Assembly (NCBI GenBank): GCA_034002905.1
Contig: JAVEZQ010000003.1
Coordinates: forward strand, 62,001 to 126,000
Length of the DNA: 64,000 nt
DNA from: UBA8914 sp034002905
Lineage (GTDB): Bacteria > Pseudomonadota > Alphaproteobacteria > UBA9219
Reading direction: 5' to 3'
A program made the translations under genes and the position numbers. Under the pieces are notes generated by a model. It saw only the letters and a program-made list of their open reading frames with translations. It did no database searches and had not been told where the DNA came from. Positions within the stretch are counted from its first letter, which is position 1. Every line of letters starts with the position of its first letter. Below, in pieces: positions 8,434 through 18,178 of this stretch.

Positions 8434-9863
8434 AACTGGAATGGAAAGCCGAGGATGTCTTGCGTGGCGTACGGGGGCAATCGCTTCATACGCAGGACTG
8501 GACCGCACACGGTGTTTCAATTGATAGTCGCACTGTTTGCAAGGATGATTTGTTTATCGCTATTCGAGGCGATGCGCTTGACGGGCACGACTATGTTCGT
8601 GCAGCGTTTGATGCTGGTGCTACAGCAGCAATTGTCGATAAGCAGCCGCCGAATACGCCGCCCGATGCGGCCCTTGTTTTCGTAGATGATACCTTCACAG
8701 CCCTGCAGGATTTGGGGCGGGTAGGACGAGCCCGCGCAAAAGCAAAAATCATTGGCATCACAGGATCGGTTGGCAAGACCAGCACAAAAGAACAACTCCG
8801 CCTAATGCTGGGCGCAGTGAACGACACTTATGCCAATGAAGGCAGCCTGAACAATCACTGGGGCGTCCCTCTTTCACTTGCACGACTTCCGGCCACGACG
8901 ACCTATGGCATATTTGAACTTGGCATGAACCATGCCGGAGAGATGGCCGCATTGGCGCACGAAGTCCATCCCGACGTTGCGATTATCACGAATGTCGAAG
9001 CCGTACACTTGGAGTTCTTTGCCTCGGTTGGTGCGATTGCAGATGCCAAAGCCGAAGTCTTTCTAGGGATGGCGCCTTCTGGAACAGCAGTTCTCAATGC
9101 GGACAACGAGCATTTTGCCCGTCTTGTCGCGGCAGCGCGCACACAGGGGCTTAAAAAGATTTTATCTTTTGGCAAAACATCCAAAAGCGATGCCGTTTTG
9201 ATTTCGTCCAAACTTTATGAAGCCACAACCGAAATCGAAGCAGAAATCATGGGCTGCAAGTACAAGTTTGCGATAGGCGCATTGGGTGAACATTTGGCGC
9301 TGAATGCCCTTGCCGGTCTTCTGGCGTGTCATGCTGTTGACGCTGACATTGAAACCTGCATGGAAGCGTTGGCCGGATATCGCACCCCGCCACGTCGCGG
9401 AAATGTCCAACGCTTAACCCTTCAAACTGGGGGCACCATCACCATCATCGACCAAACCTTTAACGCAAGCCCTGTCGCGACCAAAGCAGCCATTCGTTTG
9501 CTCGGTCAGGTCGCAACTGCCTCGGGCAAGCGCAAAGTCGTCGCCCTTGGGGACATGAAGGAATTGGGCGATAAGGCAGCCCTACTCCACACAGACCTTC
9601 TTCCGGCCTTACTTGAAGCCAACATTGACTGTGTCCATTGTTGCGGGCCCTTGATGTTCCACCTTCATCAGGTCTTACCCGAAAAGATGAAAGGGGCTTT
9701 GGCCGAAAACAGCACCGCGCTTGCCCCCCTTGTCGCACAAGAAACAAAAGACGGCGACATCGTGATGGTCAAAGGCTCGAAAAGCACGCATATGGAAGAA
9801 GTTGTTCATGCCCTTCTTGCTTTAGGCGAATGTGAACCCGACAACCAGAAACTAGCCAGTTAA
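8430..9863 (+). CDS. murF: UDP-MurNAc-tripeptide:D-Ala-D-Ala ligase MurF
   Basis: The 477-aa Mur ligase adds D-Ala-D-Ala to the UDP-MurNAc tripeptide. Motifs are the uridine-binding N-domain with SIDSRTVCKDDLFIAIRG, the P-loop GITGSVGKTST, NNHWGVPLSLAR, and FELGMNHAGEM in the central domain. The C-terminal domain contains IDQTFNASP and LGDMKELG, as in MurF. ATG 8430 overlaps the murE stop (ATGA). A 17-base gap separates it from mraY. Confidence 0.95.
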   Translation: MKLEWKAEDVLRGVRGQSLHTQDWTAHGVSIDSRTVCKDDLFIAIRGDALDGHDYVRAAFDAGATAAIVDKQPPNTPPDAALVFVDDTFTALQDLGRVGRARAKAKIIGITGSVGKTSTKEQLRLMLGAVNDTYANEGSLNNHWGVPLSLARLPATTTYGIFELGMNHAGEMAALAHEVHPDVAIITNVEAVHLEFFASVGAIADAKAEVFLGMAPSGTAVLNADNEHFARLVAAARTQGLKKILSFGKTSKSDAVLISSKLYEATTEIEAEIMGCKYKFAIGALGEHLALNALAGLLACHAVDADIETCMEALAGYRTPPRRGNVQRLTLQTGGTITIIDQTFNASPVATKAAIRLLGQVATASGKRKVVALGDMKELGDKAALLHTDLLPALLEANIDCVHCCGPLMFHLHQVLPEKMKGALAENSTALAPLVAQETKDGDIVMVKGSKSTHMEEVVHALLALGECEPDNQKLAS

Positions 9864-9880
9864 TTTAGGTCATATTCCTC

Positions 9881-10966
9881 ATGCTATATCATCTTCTTGC
9901 CCCCTTTGCTCAGGACTTTATCGGATTCAATTTGTTCCGATATATTACGTTCCGCACGGGCGGCGCGCTGTTAACAGCCTTGTTCATTTGTTTTGTACTC
10001 GGACCGCGACTGATTTGTTGGCTCAAAGCTAAACAGGGCGAAGGCCAGCCCATCCGCACGGACGGCCCCGAAACGCATTTAAAGAAAAAGGGGACGCCGA
10101 CGATGGGCGGCCTCATGATCCTGATCTCTGTGATCGTGAGCACCTTACTCTGGGTTGATCTGGCGAATATCTATACATGGATTGTTTTGCTTGTGACCTT
10201 TGCTTTTGGCATGATCGGGTTTGCGGACGATTACCAAAAGCTTACCAAACGCAACGTGCGCGGCATTCCGGCTAAAGTGCGTCTTTTAACGCAAGTCATC
10301 GTCGCTGCGTTGGCCTCCTATGCTATCATCTATTTCGGCCAGCATCCGCATGCGAACGAGATTGCCATACCCTTCTTCAAGGATTTCTGGATTCCGCTGG
10401 GAGACTTTTTTATCGCCTTTGCAGTGTTTGTCATGGTCGGTGCCAGCAACGCCGTAAACCTGACAGATGGTCTTGATGGCCTTGCGACCGTTCCTGTTTT
10501 GATCGTAGCGTTGTGTTTCGGCCTGATCTCCTATTTGGTTGGCAATATGATCTTTTCAAACTATCTACAGATCGTTTATGTCCCCGGCGCAGGCGAACTC
10601 TCCGTTTTCTGCGGCGCGCTTGTCGGGGCTTGCCTTGGTTTCTTGTGGTTCAACACACCGCCTGCTCAGGTTTTTATGGGTGATACAGGCTCTCTTGCAT
10701 TGGGAAGTTCCATTGGCACCATCGCGCTGATCATCAAGCATGAAATCGTCTTGGCGATTATCGGCGGCTTGTTTGTGATGGAAACTGTATCAGTGATCAT
10801 TCAGGTTGCCTCCTTTAAACTCACTGGAAAGCGTGTTTTCAAGATGGCGCCCCTGCATCACCATTTTGAAAAACAGGGCTGGTCCGAGCCGACCGTCGTG
10901 ATTCGTTTCTGGATCATCGCGTGCATCCTTGCGCTTGTTGGCATGTCAACGCTGAAACTGCGATAA
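9881..10966 (+). CDS. mraY: Phospho-N-acetylmuramoyl-pentapeptide transferase MraY
   Basis: The 361-aa polytopic membrane enzyme transfers phospho-MurNAc-pentapeptide to undecaprenyl phosphate, giving lipid I. Visible motifs are the Mg-binding FADDYQKLTKR, NLTDGLDGLA, GDTGSLALG, and the HHHFE block followed by PTVVIRFWII. About ten hydrophobic segments alternate with short loops. UppS, encoded on the other strand near 62000, starts the carrier lipid that MraY uses. murD starts five bases after the stop. Confidence 0.97.
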   Translation: MLYHLLAPFAQDFIGFNLFRYITFRTGGALLTALFICFVLGPRLICWLKAKQGEGQPIRTDGPETHLKKKGTPTMGGLMILISVIVSTLLWVDLANIYTWIVLLVTFAFGMIGFADDYQKLTKRNVRGIPAKVRLLTQVIVAALASYAIIYFGQHPHANEIAIPFFKDFWIPLGDFFIAFAVFVMVGASNAVNLTDGLDGLATVPVLIVALCFGLISYLVGNMIFSNYLQIVYVPGAGELSVFCGALVGACLGFLWFNTPPAQVFMGDTGSLALGSSIGTIALIIKHEIVLAIIGGLFVMETVSVIIQVASFKLTGKRVFKMAPLHHHFEKQGWSEPTVVIRFWIIACILALVGMSTLKLR

Positions 10967-10971
10967 GAGTC

Positions 10972-12339
10972 ATGTTAAAACTCTCTTCTGTAAAAGATCA
11001 AACCTATCTCGTTTTCGGCTTTGGCAAATCGGGACAGGCAGCTTCTTCTTTCCTTCAGGCAAATGGTGCACGCGTTCTCGTTTGGGACGACAAGGACACG
11101 GCACGGCATTTGGCGGCACAGGCAGGTTACGCCCTTTTGCCTGATCCCGATCATCTTTCTAAAGAAAAATTTGATGGGGTTGTCTTATCGCCCGGCATTT
11201 TCCTTTCCCACAAAATTGTGGTGCAGGCTCGCAAGCACAAGATCCCCGTGATCAATGATATCGACTTTCTTTTTCGCGCTTGCCCAAAGGCAACCTTCGT
11301 CGGTGTCACGGGAACCAACGGCAAATCGACAACTACGGCACTTATTACACATATTCTGAGTCAATCTGGGCGTAAAGTTCACATGGGCGGCAATATCGGC
11401 ACGCCTGCTCTTTCGCTCCCCCCACTTGAAGAAGACGGGATTTGTGTTCTTGAACTTTCTTCCTATCAGCTCGATCTTCTAAAAACACACCCGATAAGCG
11501 TTGCGGTTTTGCTTAACATCACGCCTGACCACATCGATCATCATGGCTCGATGGAAAGCTATATTACTGCCAAGAAAAATCTGGCCCAAACAAAAACAAA
11601 GCAAACCTTTATCCTTGGCACGGATGAACCGGAAACGCAGGAGCTGAAAAAAGAACTTGCCTTACGTGGCAATCTAACCTTGATCGAGCTTTCCGCCACA
11701 CATGACGTTGAAAAGGGTATCCGCATCAAGAATCACAAGCTCTACTCGACAGAGGAAGGCTTAAAACCCATCGATATGTCACCCTGTAAAACGCTTGTTG
11801 GCACGCATAATGCCCAAAATGCTGCGGCGGCTTTCGCCGCCTGTCGCGCCCTTGGTCTCAAAGCTTCTGACATTGAAAAAGGCCTGCAAAGTTTTCAGGG
11901 CCTCGCACACCGCCAGCAACTTGTCGCGACGCTCAAGGGCCTTCGCTTTATCAACGACAGCAAGGCCACCAACGCCGATGCAGCGAGCAAAGCCCTTGCC
12001 GCCTATAACACCATTTACTGGATCGCGGGCGGTGTACCGAAAGAAGGTGGCCTTTCCGGCCTTGAGGCCTATATGTCCCGCGTGGTTCACGCTTTTTTGA
12101 TCGGTCAGGCCGAAGAAGATTTTGCGGCTTGGTGCGAAGGCAAGGTTTCCTTCTCGCGCAACGACACACTCGACAAAGCCCTTGCCCAAGCCGCACGTAT
12201 GGCGTGGGAAGATGGCAAGAAAGACGCCTGTGTTCTTCTTTCCCCTGCTTGCGCGTCTTTTGACCAATATGAAAGCTATGAAAAACGCGGCGAGCATTTT
12301 GCCGATCTGGTCCATGCCCTAACAAGGGAGAATGCCTGA
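10972..12339 (+). CDS. murD: UDP-MurNAc-L-Ala:D-Glu ligase MurD
   Basis: The 455-aa Mur ligase adds D-glutamate to UDP-MurNAc-L-Ala. N-terminal VFGFGKSGQAASSFL binds the nucleotide sugar, and the P-loop reads GVTGTNGKSTTT. ELSSYQLD and NITPDHIDHHGSM follow, then FINDSKATNADA and LLSPACASFDQY in the C-domain, all MurD signatures. ATG 10972 is chosen because it matches the family N-terminus and lies five bases after the mraY stop; an upstream extension would start inside mraY. The stop overlaps the ftsW start by one base (TGATG). Confidence 0.95.
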   Translation: MLKLSSVKDQTYLVFGFGKSGQAASSFLQANGARVLVWDDKDTARHLAAQAGYALLPDPDHLSKEKFDGVVLSPGIFLSHKIVVQARKHKIPVINDIDFLFRACPKATFVGVTGTNGKSTTTALITHILSQSGRKVHMGGNIGTPALSLPPLEEDGICVLELSSYQLDLLKTHPISVAVLLNITPDHIDHHGSMESYITAKKNLAQTKTKQTFILGTDEPETQELKKELALRGNLTLIELSATHDVEKGIRIKNHKLYSTEEGLKPIDMSPCKTLVGTHNAQNAAAAFAACRALGLKASDIEKGLQSFQGLAHRQQLVATLKGLRFINDSKATNADAASKALAAYNTIYWIAGGVPKEGGLSGLEAYMSRVVHAFLIGQAEEDFAAWCEGKVSFSRNDTLDKALAQAARMAWEDGKKDACVLLSPACASFDQYESYEKRGEHFADLVHALTRENA

Positions 12340-13457
12340 TGGCCGCGCTTGCCCGCACGGATCAATCCGTCATTGGCCGCTGGTGGTGGACGGTGGATCG
12401 CTGGACTCTGGCAGCGATTATCCTGCTCATGGGCATCGGCATCCTGCTCATTCAGGCGGCCACGCCTGCTATCGCCGTCAAGCACGGTCTAAGCAACTTC
12501 TATTTTGTCGAGCGCCATTTGATCATGCTGGTGCCCGCACTTTTTATGATGCTGGGGCTTTCCCTTCTCTCGCCGCGCAAGGTTCTCACTTTTTCGTTGG
12601 GAATGCTGGCGGTCTTCTTACCCCTATTAATTGCAACACCCTTTATCGGTGAAGAAGTCAAAGGCGCGGTGCGATGGATTGCCGTTGCAGGCTTTTCCTT
12701 TCAACCTTCCGAGTTTATCAAGCCCGCTCTTGCGGTCGTCGCGGCATGGCTTTTTTCCCGACAATGCTCACGGCTTGGCTTTCCCGCCTTCAACATGAAT
12801 GTTTTACTCTTTCTTATCATTACGCTCGCCATCCTCAGCCAACCGGATGTCGGTATGACCGTTTTAATCAGCGCTATCTGGTTTGGTCAGTTTTTTCTGG
12901 CTGGCATGCCCATGATCCTCGTTTACACAATGCCCGTTGTGGCTATGGTCGGACTTGTGGGGGCCTACTATACTTTCCCGCATTTCGCCTCGCGCTTTGA
13001 TCGATTTATCAGCAATACGGGCGATACCTATCAAACCGACAAGGCGCTGGAGGCCTTTACCAATGGCGGATTGTTTGGCACAGGCCCCGGTTCGGGCGTA
13101 GTTAAGATGAAAATCCCAGATGCCCATGCCGACTTTATCTTTGCGGTAGCCGGGGAAGAGCTGGGCCTTATCGGTGCATTGCTGATCGTCTTTTTGTTTG
13201 CCTTTATCATTATTCGCGGCATCTGGAAGATCAAGAACGAGAATAATCTGTTTGTCCTTCTGGCCGCTGCGGGCATCTTGATCGAGCTGGGCATCCAGAC
13301 GGCAATCAATCTCGGCTCGAACCTGCACCTGATTCCGGCCAAGGGTATGACCTTACCCTTTATTTCCTATGGCGGCTCCTCGCTTTGGACTTTATCGATC
13401 GAGATGGGGCTTTTGCTCGCCTTGACCAAAAAAAGATATGGTCTTTCAGATATATAG
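12339..13457 (+). CDS. ftsW: Septal peptidoglycan polymerase FtsW (SEDS family)
   Basis: The 372-aa protein is a SEDS glycosyltransferase that polymerises lipid II with FtsI at the septum. About ten membrane segments are apparent. Family motifs include GAVRWIAVAGFSFQPSEFIKP, a loop carrying DAHADFIFAVAGEELG, and GMTLPFISYGGSS near the C-terminus. It follows murD with one base of overlap. The 119-base gap after it is the only sizeable break in the dcw operon. Confidence 0.95.
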   Translation: MAALARTDQSVIGRWWWTVDRWTLAAIILLMGIGILLIQAATPAIAVKHGLSNFYFVERHLIMLVPALFMMLGLSLLSPRKVLTFSLGMLAVFLPLLIATPFIGEEVKGAVRWIAVAGFSFQPSEFIKPALAVVAAWLFSRQCSRLGFPAFNMNVLLFLIITLAILSQPDVGMTVLISAIWFGQFFLAGMPMILVYTMPVVAMVGLVGAYYTFPHFASRFDRFISNTGDTYQTDKALEAFTNGGLFGTGPGSGVVKMKIPDAHADFIFAVAGEELGLIGALLIVFLFAFIIIRGIWKIKNENNLFVLLAAAGILIELGIQTAINLGSNLHLIPAKGMTLPFISYGGSSLWTLSIEMGLLLALTKKRYGLSDI

Positions 13458-13502
13458 GCTTCAATAGGCTTTTCCACCGCTTTTTTCGATCCCCCTACGC
13501 CT

Positions 13503-13543
13503 GACCCTTGCGACTTAGGCCGAAAAAGGGTCTATTAGGAGGT
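13503..13543 (+). promoter_or_regulatory. Hairpin plus orphan Shine-Dalgarno before murG
   Basis: GACCCTT (13503-13509) pairs with AAGGGTC (13526-13532), and four bases later comes a near-perfect Shine-Dalgarno AGGAGGT (13537-13543). No ATG, GTG or TTG follows at normal distance; the murG start is 33 bases further on, with its own AAAGGG. The role is unknown; a ribosome standby site or RNA-processing site is possible. Confidence 0.3.
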
Positions 13544-13576
13544 GAATTCTCTCTTTCCTTTAAAGGGTTCCTCGTT

Positions 13577-14761
13577 ATGTCCGAAACGCTCTCAGGTCGC
13601 GTTCCCCTCTTCCTTTTGGCAGCCGGAGGCACAGGTGGGCATGTCTTCCCCGCAGAAGCCCTCACCCGCGAACTCAAAGGACGCGGCGCGAAAGTTGCTT
13701 TTGTGACGGATAATCGCGGCAACAAGTTTAGCGACGAGTTGGCCGTTCCCGTCTATCGTGTCAAAGCGGCCCCTTTGGGCAAGGGCTTGCGTCGCCTTTT
13801 TAACATCGTCAAAATGGGCATCGGTGTGATGCAGGCCAAGTTGCTTTTGCACCGCCTCAAGCCCGCTGCTGTAGTCGGTTTTGGCGGTTATCCTTCCGTG
13901 CCATTGCTATATGCGGCGGCAAAAGCCCATATCCCTATTATCCTGCACGAACAAAACGCCGTACTGGGCCGCGCCAACAAAGCCATGCTCCCGATGGCCA
14001 AAGTTCTGGCTACATCCTTTCCCAAGGTTCAAGGCATCACCGGTGCGCCGCGTGCCCGTGTCGTGCAAACAGGCAATCCGGTTCGTCCGGCTTTTGCAAC
14101 GCTACGCGCAACGCCCTATCCCGAGATGACAGAGGATGGCCCCATTCGCTTGCTCGTTCTGGGGGGATCGCTCGGCTCGGCGACCATCTCGCAAGTCGTA
14201 CCCAAGGCGCTGGCTCTTTTGCCCGAATCCATGCGGCGTCGCATCATCATTGCCCAGCAGTGCCGTCCTGAATATAGAGAAGATGCACGCGCCGCCTTTG
14301 CGGCAGCAGGTGTTGTCGCCGAAGTCTCGCCTTTCTTTAAAGATGTGCCTGAACGCATGGCGCAGGCGCACCTGATCATCGGACGTTCGGGTGGCGGTGC
14401 AATTGCAGAATTAACCGCCATTGGTCGGCCATCGATCCTGATCCCCTTTCCCCACGGCCATGCGGGCGAACAAAAAGCCAATGCCGAAGCGCTTGCCCAA
14501 GCTGGCGGTGCTTGGTTGATCCCCGAAGAAGCCTTTACCCCCGAAGCTCTTGCCGTTCGGCTTGAATCCTTGTTCGCGCTTGAAAATGCGCTCAGCAAAA
14601 CAGCGATGGCCGCACGCGCATGGGGAACCATTGCGGCGGCAGATGAACTGGCTGACTGTCTTTACGAAGCCGTCGATCTACCGACCCCAAAATCCATGCA
14701 AAAAAAAGCCCATTGTGCCGACACATCGGGAAGTGCGTTTTCCTATACAACGAAAGATTAG
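13577..14761 (+). CDS. murG: UDP-GlcNAc:lipid I N-acetylglucosaminyltransferase MurG
   Basis: The 394-aa GT28 enzyme converts lipid I to lipid II on the inner face of the membrane. The glycine-rich acceptor loop reads LLAAGGTGGHVFPA, followed by VGFGGYPSVP and HEQNAVLGRANK. In the C-domain are VLGGSLGSATIS and the donor site GRSGGGAIAEL with PHGHAGEQKANA, all family signatures. ATG 13577 fits the MurG N-terminus; a longer frame from 13508 would precede the fold. The C-terminal 30 residues are polar and not part of the usual domain. murC starts five bases after the stop. Confidence 0.94.
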   Translation: MSETLSGRVPLFLLAAGGTGGHVFPAEALTRELKGRGAKVAFVTDNRGNKFSDELAVPVYRVKAAPLGKGLRRLFNIVKMGIGVMQAKLLLHRLKPAAVVGFGGYPSVPLLYAAAKAHIPIILHEQNAVLGRANKAMLPMAKVLATSFPKVQGITGAPRARVVQTGNPVRPAFATLRATPYPEMTEDGPIRLLVLGGSLGSATISQVVPKALALLPESMRRRIIIAQQCRPEYREDARAAFAAAGVVAEVSPFFKDVPERMAQAHLIIGRSGGGAIAELTAIGRPSILIPFPHGHAGEQKANAEALAQAGGAWLIPEEAFTPEALAVRLESLFALENALSKTAMAARAWGTIAAADELADCLYEAVDLPTPKSMQKKAHCADTSGSAFSYTTKD

Positions 14762-14766
14762 CCCTC

Positions 14767-16221
14767 ATGAATTCCAAGCATAGCCATTTTTCTCCCCATG
14801 ACATCGGCCTTGTCCATTTCGTTGGCATTGGTGGTATTGGGATGAGCGGCATTGCCGAGATCTTGCATCAACGCGGTTATAAGATTCAGGGCAGTGATTT
14901 GCGAGAAAATGCGAATGTCGAGCGTCTTCGCGCCAAGGGCATCGAAATCGCCATTGGCCACCGCGCCGAAAATATCGGCTCGGCGGGCGTCGTCGTCATT
15001 TCTTCTGCCGTCAAAAAAGACAATCCCGAAGTCGTCGCCGCACGTGAAGCCTTTATCCCTGTTGTACGTCGTGCCGAAATGCTGGGCGAACTCATGCGCA
15101 TGAAATGGTCGGTTGGTGTCGGCGGGACGCATGGCAAGACAACGACGACTTCGATGGTTGCCACCCTTTTTGATGAAGCAGGCCTTGATCCGACGGTGAT
15201 CAATGGCGGGATCATCAATGCCTATGGCACCAATGCGCGGCTTGGTGCGGGCGACTGGATGGTTGTTGAAACGGACGAGTCGGACGGCAGCTTTACGAAG
15301 CTGCCTTCTACGATCTGTATCGTGACCAACATGGACCCCGAACATCTGGATCACTACAAGGATTTTGACGAAGTTCGCAAAGCCTATCTGACCTTTGTCG
15401 AAAACATTCCTTTTTATGGTTTTGCCGTTTTATGCATCGATCATCCCGAAGTTCAGGCGATGATCGCCAAGGTTCAGGATCGACGTATTTTAACCTATGG
15501 CTTTTCGCCACAGGCTGATGTGCGCGCGATCAACATTAAATCCGATGCCAAAGGATCGACGTTTGACGTTCAGCTGACCTGTCGCAAGACCGATCAAACA
15601 AAAACACTACACAACATTGTTCTGCCTGTGATTGGACAGCACAATATTCAAAATGCCCTGTCCGTGCTTGCCATCGGCTGGGAGCTGAATTTTGACGAAG
15701 AAACCCTACGTCAGGCGCTGCTCAAGTTCAAAGGTGTCAAACGCCGCTTTACAAACACAGGCGAGGCCCATGGCGTGACGATTATCGATGATTATGCCCA
15801 TCATCCGGTTGAAATCACCGCAACGCTGAAGGCTGCTGTGCAAGCCAAACCCGAACAGGGCCGTGTGATTGCCGTGGTCCAGCCCCACCGTTATTCACGT
15901 CTGCATAACCTCTTTAAAGAGTTTTGCACCTGCTTCAACGATGCGGATATCGTTCTTGTTGCTGATGTCTATTCGGCGGGCGAAAACCCCATCGAAGGCT
16001 CCAGCAAAGAAGCCTTGGTCGAAGGCCTGCGGGCCCATGGCCATCGCGAGGTTTACCCGCTTTTTGCGCCAGAAGAATTGCCCGGGATGATCGCCGCCTT
16101 GGCGCGACCGGACGATTATGTGATTTGCCTTGGCGCAGGAACTGTTTCAGGCTGGGCCAATGCCCTGCCCCAGCAACTTGCCGCCCTTAAACTCTCTCAT
16201 CAGGAAAAGGCCGCCAGCTAA
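14767..16221 (+). CDS. murC: UDP-MurNAc:L-alanine ligase MurC
   Basis: The 484-aa ligase starts stem-peptide synthesis by adding L-alanine to UDP-MurNAc. Motifs are HFVGIGGIGMSGIAEIL at the N-terminus, the P-loop GGTHGKTTTTSM, VVETDESDGSF and TNMDPEHLDHY in the central domain, and DDYAHHPVEI plus VQPHRYSR in the C-domain. ATG 14767 matches the family start; an upstream extension would overlap the murG 3' end without a ribosome site. murB begins three bases after the stop. Confidence 0.96.
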   Translation: MNSKHSHFSPHDIGLVHFVGIGGIGMSGIAEILHQRGYKIQGSDLRENANVERLRAKGIEIAIGHRAENIGSAGVVVISSAVKKDNPEVVAAREAFIPVVRRAEMLGELMRMKWSVGVGGTHGKTTTTSMVATLFDEAGLDPTVINGGIINAYGTNARLGAGDWMVVETDESDGSFTKLPSTICIVTNMDPEHLDHYKDFDEVRKAYLTFVENIPFYGFAVLCIDHPEVQAMIAKVQDRRILTYGFSPQADVRAINIKSDAKGSTFDVQLTCRKTDQTKTLHNIVLPVIGQHNIQNALSVLAIGWELNFDEETLRQALLKFKGVKRRFTNTGEAHGVTIIDDYAHHPVEITATLKAAVQAKPEQGRVIAVVQPHRYSRLHNLFKEFCTCFNDADIVLVADVYSAGENPIEGSSKEALVEGLRAHGHREVYPLFAPEELPGMIAALARPDDYVICLGAGTVSGWANALPQQLAALKLSHQEKAAS

Positions 16222-16224
16222 AAT

Positions 16225-17169
16225 ATGACAGCTCCCTCCCATATGGTTGATACGTCGCTTATAGACCGACTCCCCGCGATCAAGGGTCGGCTCACACCAC
16301 AAGCGCCGCTCAAGAATCAGGCTTGGCTGCGCGTTGGAGGACCGGCCGAGGTTCTTTTTCAACCTTTGGATGAAGAAGACCTTGTAACTTTTTTGAAAAA
16401 CTGTCCTTTGGATATCCCGGTTATGGTCTTGGGCGTCGGCTCGAACCTGCTGATCCGCGATGGCGGCATACATGGCGTTGTGATCAAAATGGGCCCTGCC
16501 TTTGGCCGCATTCAGGTTGAGGGCGACACAATCACGGCAGGCGCGGCGGCCATGGATTTGAACATCGCGCGAGCGGCAAAAGACGCGAGTCTTGCGGGTT
16601 TCGAATTTCTTTGCGGCATTCCGGGAACATTGGGTGGTGCCCTTCGCATGAATGCGGGTGCACACGGACGCGAAACCAAAGACCTTGTGACTTCCGTTCG
16701 CGCCGTGACACGCCAAGGAGACATAATAACTCTGTCGCCCGCAGACATGGGCTTTGCCTATCGCCGCACTACTGTTTCACCAGAACTAATTTTCCTTGGT
16801 GCCACACTCAAAGGTACCCAAGACTTATCGGAAAATATTCAGGTCCGCATGCAGGAGATCACGGCCAAACGTCAAGACAGCCAGCCGATTCGCAGCCGCA
16901 CGGCTGGATCAACCTTTGCCAATCCCGAAGGACAGAAAGCATGGGAGCTAATTGATCGCGCCGGATGTCGGGGTCTTCGCCTTGGGGGTGCGATGATGTC
17001 CGAGCAGCATTGCAACTTTATGATCAACACAGGCGAGGCCACCGCTGCCGATTTGGAAAATCTCGGTGAAGAAGTCCGTCGCCGCGTGAAAGAAACGACG
17101 GGCATTGACCTCAGATGGGAGGTTCGCCGGATTGGCGAGTCTCTTCCCCCCAGCAACCCCACGGATTAA
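16225..17169 (+). CDS. murB: UDP-N-acetylenolpyruvoylglucosamine reductase MurB
   Basis: The 314-aa FAD enzyme reduces enolpyruvyl-UDP-GlcNAc to UDP-MurNAc with NADPH. FAD-binding parts are AWLRVGGPAEVLFQP and VLGVGSNLLIRDGG, then EFLCGIPGTLGGALRMNAG. The C-terminal part has RTAGSTFANP and the HCNFMINTGEATAAD block. The lack of a tyrosine-loop insertion fits the type II enzymes of alphaproteobacteria. It lies between murC (three-base gap) and ddl. Confidence 0.95.
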   Translation: MTAPSHMVDTSLIDRLPAIKGRLTPQAPLKNQAWLRVGGPAEVLFQPLDEEDLVTFLKNCPLDIPVMVLGVGSNLLIRDGGIHGVVIKMGPAFGRIQVEGDTITAGAAAMDLNIARAAKDASLAGFEFLCGIPGTLGGALRMNAGAHGRETKDLVTSVRAVTRQGDIITLSPADMGFAYRRTTVSPELIFLGATLKGTQDLSENIQVRMQEITAKRQDSQPIRSRTAGSTFANPEGQKAWELIDRAGCRGLRLGGAMMSEQHCNFMINTGEATAADLENLGEEVRRRVKETTGIDLRWEVRRIGESLPPSNPTD

Positions 17170-17182
17170 GGAGAATCCAACC

Positions 17183-18178
17183 ATGACCACGACAGCGACA
17201 GCACAAAAACAATCCCCTGCTAAAAAACCAATTCGCAAAGTCGCCGTCTTAATGGGGGGCTGGTCCTCCGAACGCGAGGTTTCGCTGGTCACAGGCGGGG
17301 CCGTTTGCAAAGCCCTTGAGGAAATGGGTTATGAGTATCGCGCGATTGATGTTCAGCGCGATACGGCGGGCCTTCTGCAAGCCCTCACAATGCAGTCAGA
17401 CGGTCGCCCCGATGTTGTCTTTAACGCCTTGCATGGCCGCGTGGGCGAAGACGGCACCGTCCAAGGTTTGCTAGAGTTCATCGGCATTCCCTACACCCAC
17501 TCCGGCGTTTTGGCTTCGTCCATCGCCATGGACAAGCCCCTTATGAAAGTCGTGGCCAAGATTGCAGGCGTCCCCAGCCCAGAGGGCCGCGTTGTCTCAC
17601 GGCAAGAAATCTTGGATCACGGCTATCCCTTCCCGCCTCCCTTTGTGATCAAACCGACCAACGAAGGCTCCAGCGTCGGCGTGCGTGTTGTCATGGATGA
17701 CGAAGACATCAAGAACATCGAAGAAGACGGTTGGATCTATGGCAACAAAGTCCTTGTTGAACAGTTCATTCCGGGAAAAGAACTCACTGTCGCCGTTCTG
17801 GGCGAAACAGATGGGGCGCGGGCGTTAGGCGTAACCGAGCTACGCCCGATCAATCATTTGTTCTATGATTACACAGCGAAATATTCTGGCGGCGAAACGG
17901 AACACCTACTTCCGGCTCCTTTGCCAAAAAACGTCTATGATGAAGCCATGCGGCTTGCGGTCTTGGCCTTTGAAGCTGTAGGATGTTGCGGCGCGGCACG
18001 CGCCGATTTTCGGTGGGATGACACCAAAGATGGGGTTTCCGGCCTCTATTTCCTTGAGCTGAACACACAGCCGGGAATGACGCCCACCTCACTCCTTCCC
18101 GAACAAGCGGCCTTTGCCGGCATACCCTTTAACGACCTTATTCGCTGGATGCTGGAACACCCGACATGCCCCGCGTAG
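17183..18178 (+). CDS. ddl: D-alanine:D-alanine ligase
   Basis: The 331-aa ATP-grasp ligase makes the D-Ala-D-Ala used by MurF. After a short Thr, Lys and Pro-rich start come VAVLMGGWSSEREVSL, FNALHGRVGEDG, the ATP-binding PTNEGSSVGV, and FLELNTQPGMT with the metal-binding acid and asparagine. ATG 17183 is chosen over 17105 because it follows AAGGAGA with suitable spacing and avoids overlap with murB. It overlaps ftsQ by 13 bases, so the two are coupled. Confidence 0.95.
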   Translation: MTTTATAQKQSPAKKPIRKVAVLMGGWSSEREVSLVTGGAVCKALEEMGYEYRAIDVQRDTAGLLQALTMQSDGRPDVVFNALHGRVGEDGTVQGLLEFIGIPYTHSGVLASSIAMDKPLMKVVAKIAGVPSPEGRVVSRQEILDHGYPFPPPFVIKPTNEGSSVGVRVVMDDEDIKNIEEDGWIYGNKVLVEQFIPGKELTVAVLGETDGARALGVTELRPINHLFYDYTAKYSGGETEHLLPAPLPKNVYDEAMRLAVLAFEAVGCCGAARADFRWDDTKDGVSGLYFLELNTQPGMTPTSLLPEQAAFAGIPFNDLIRWMLEHPTCPA

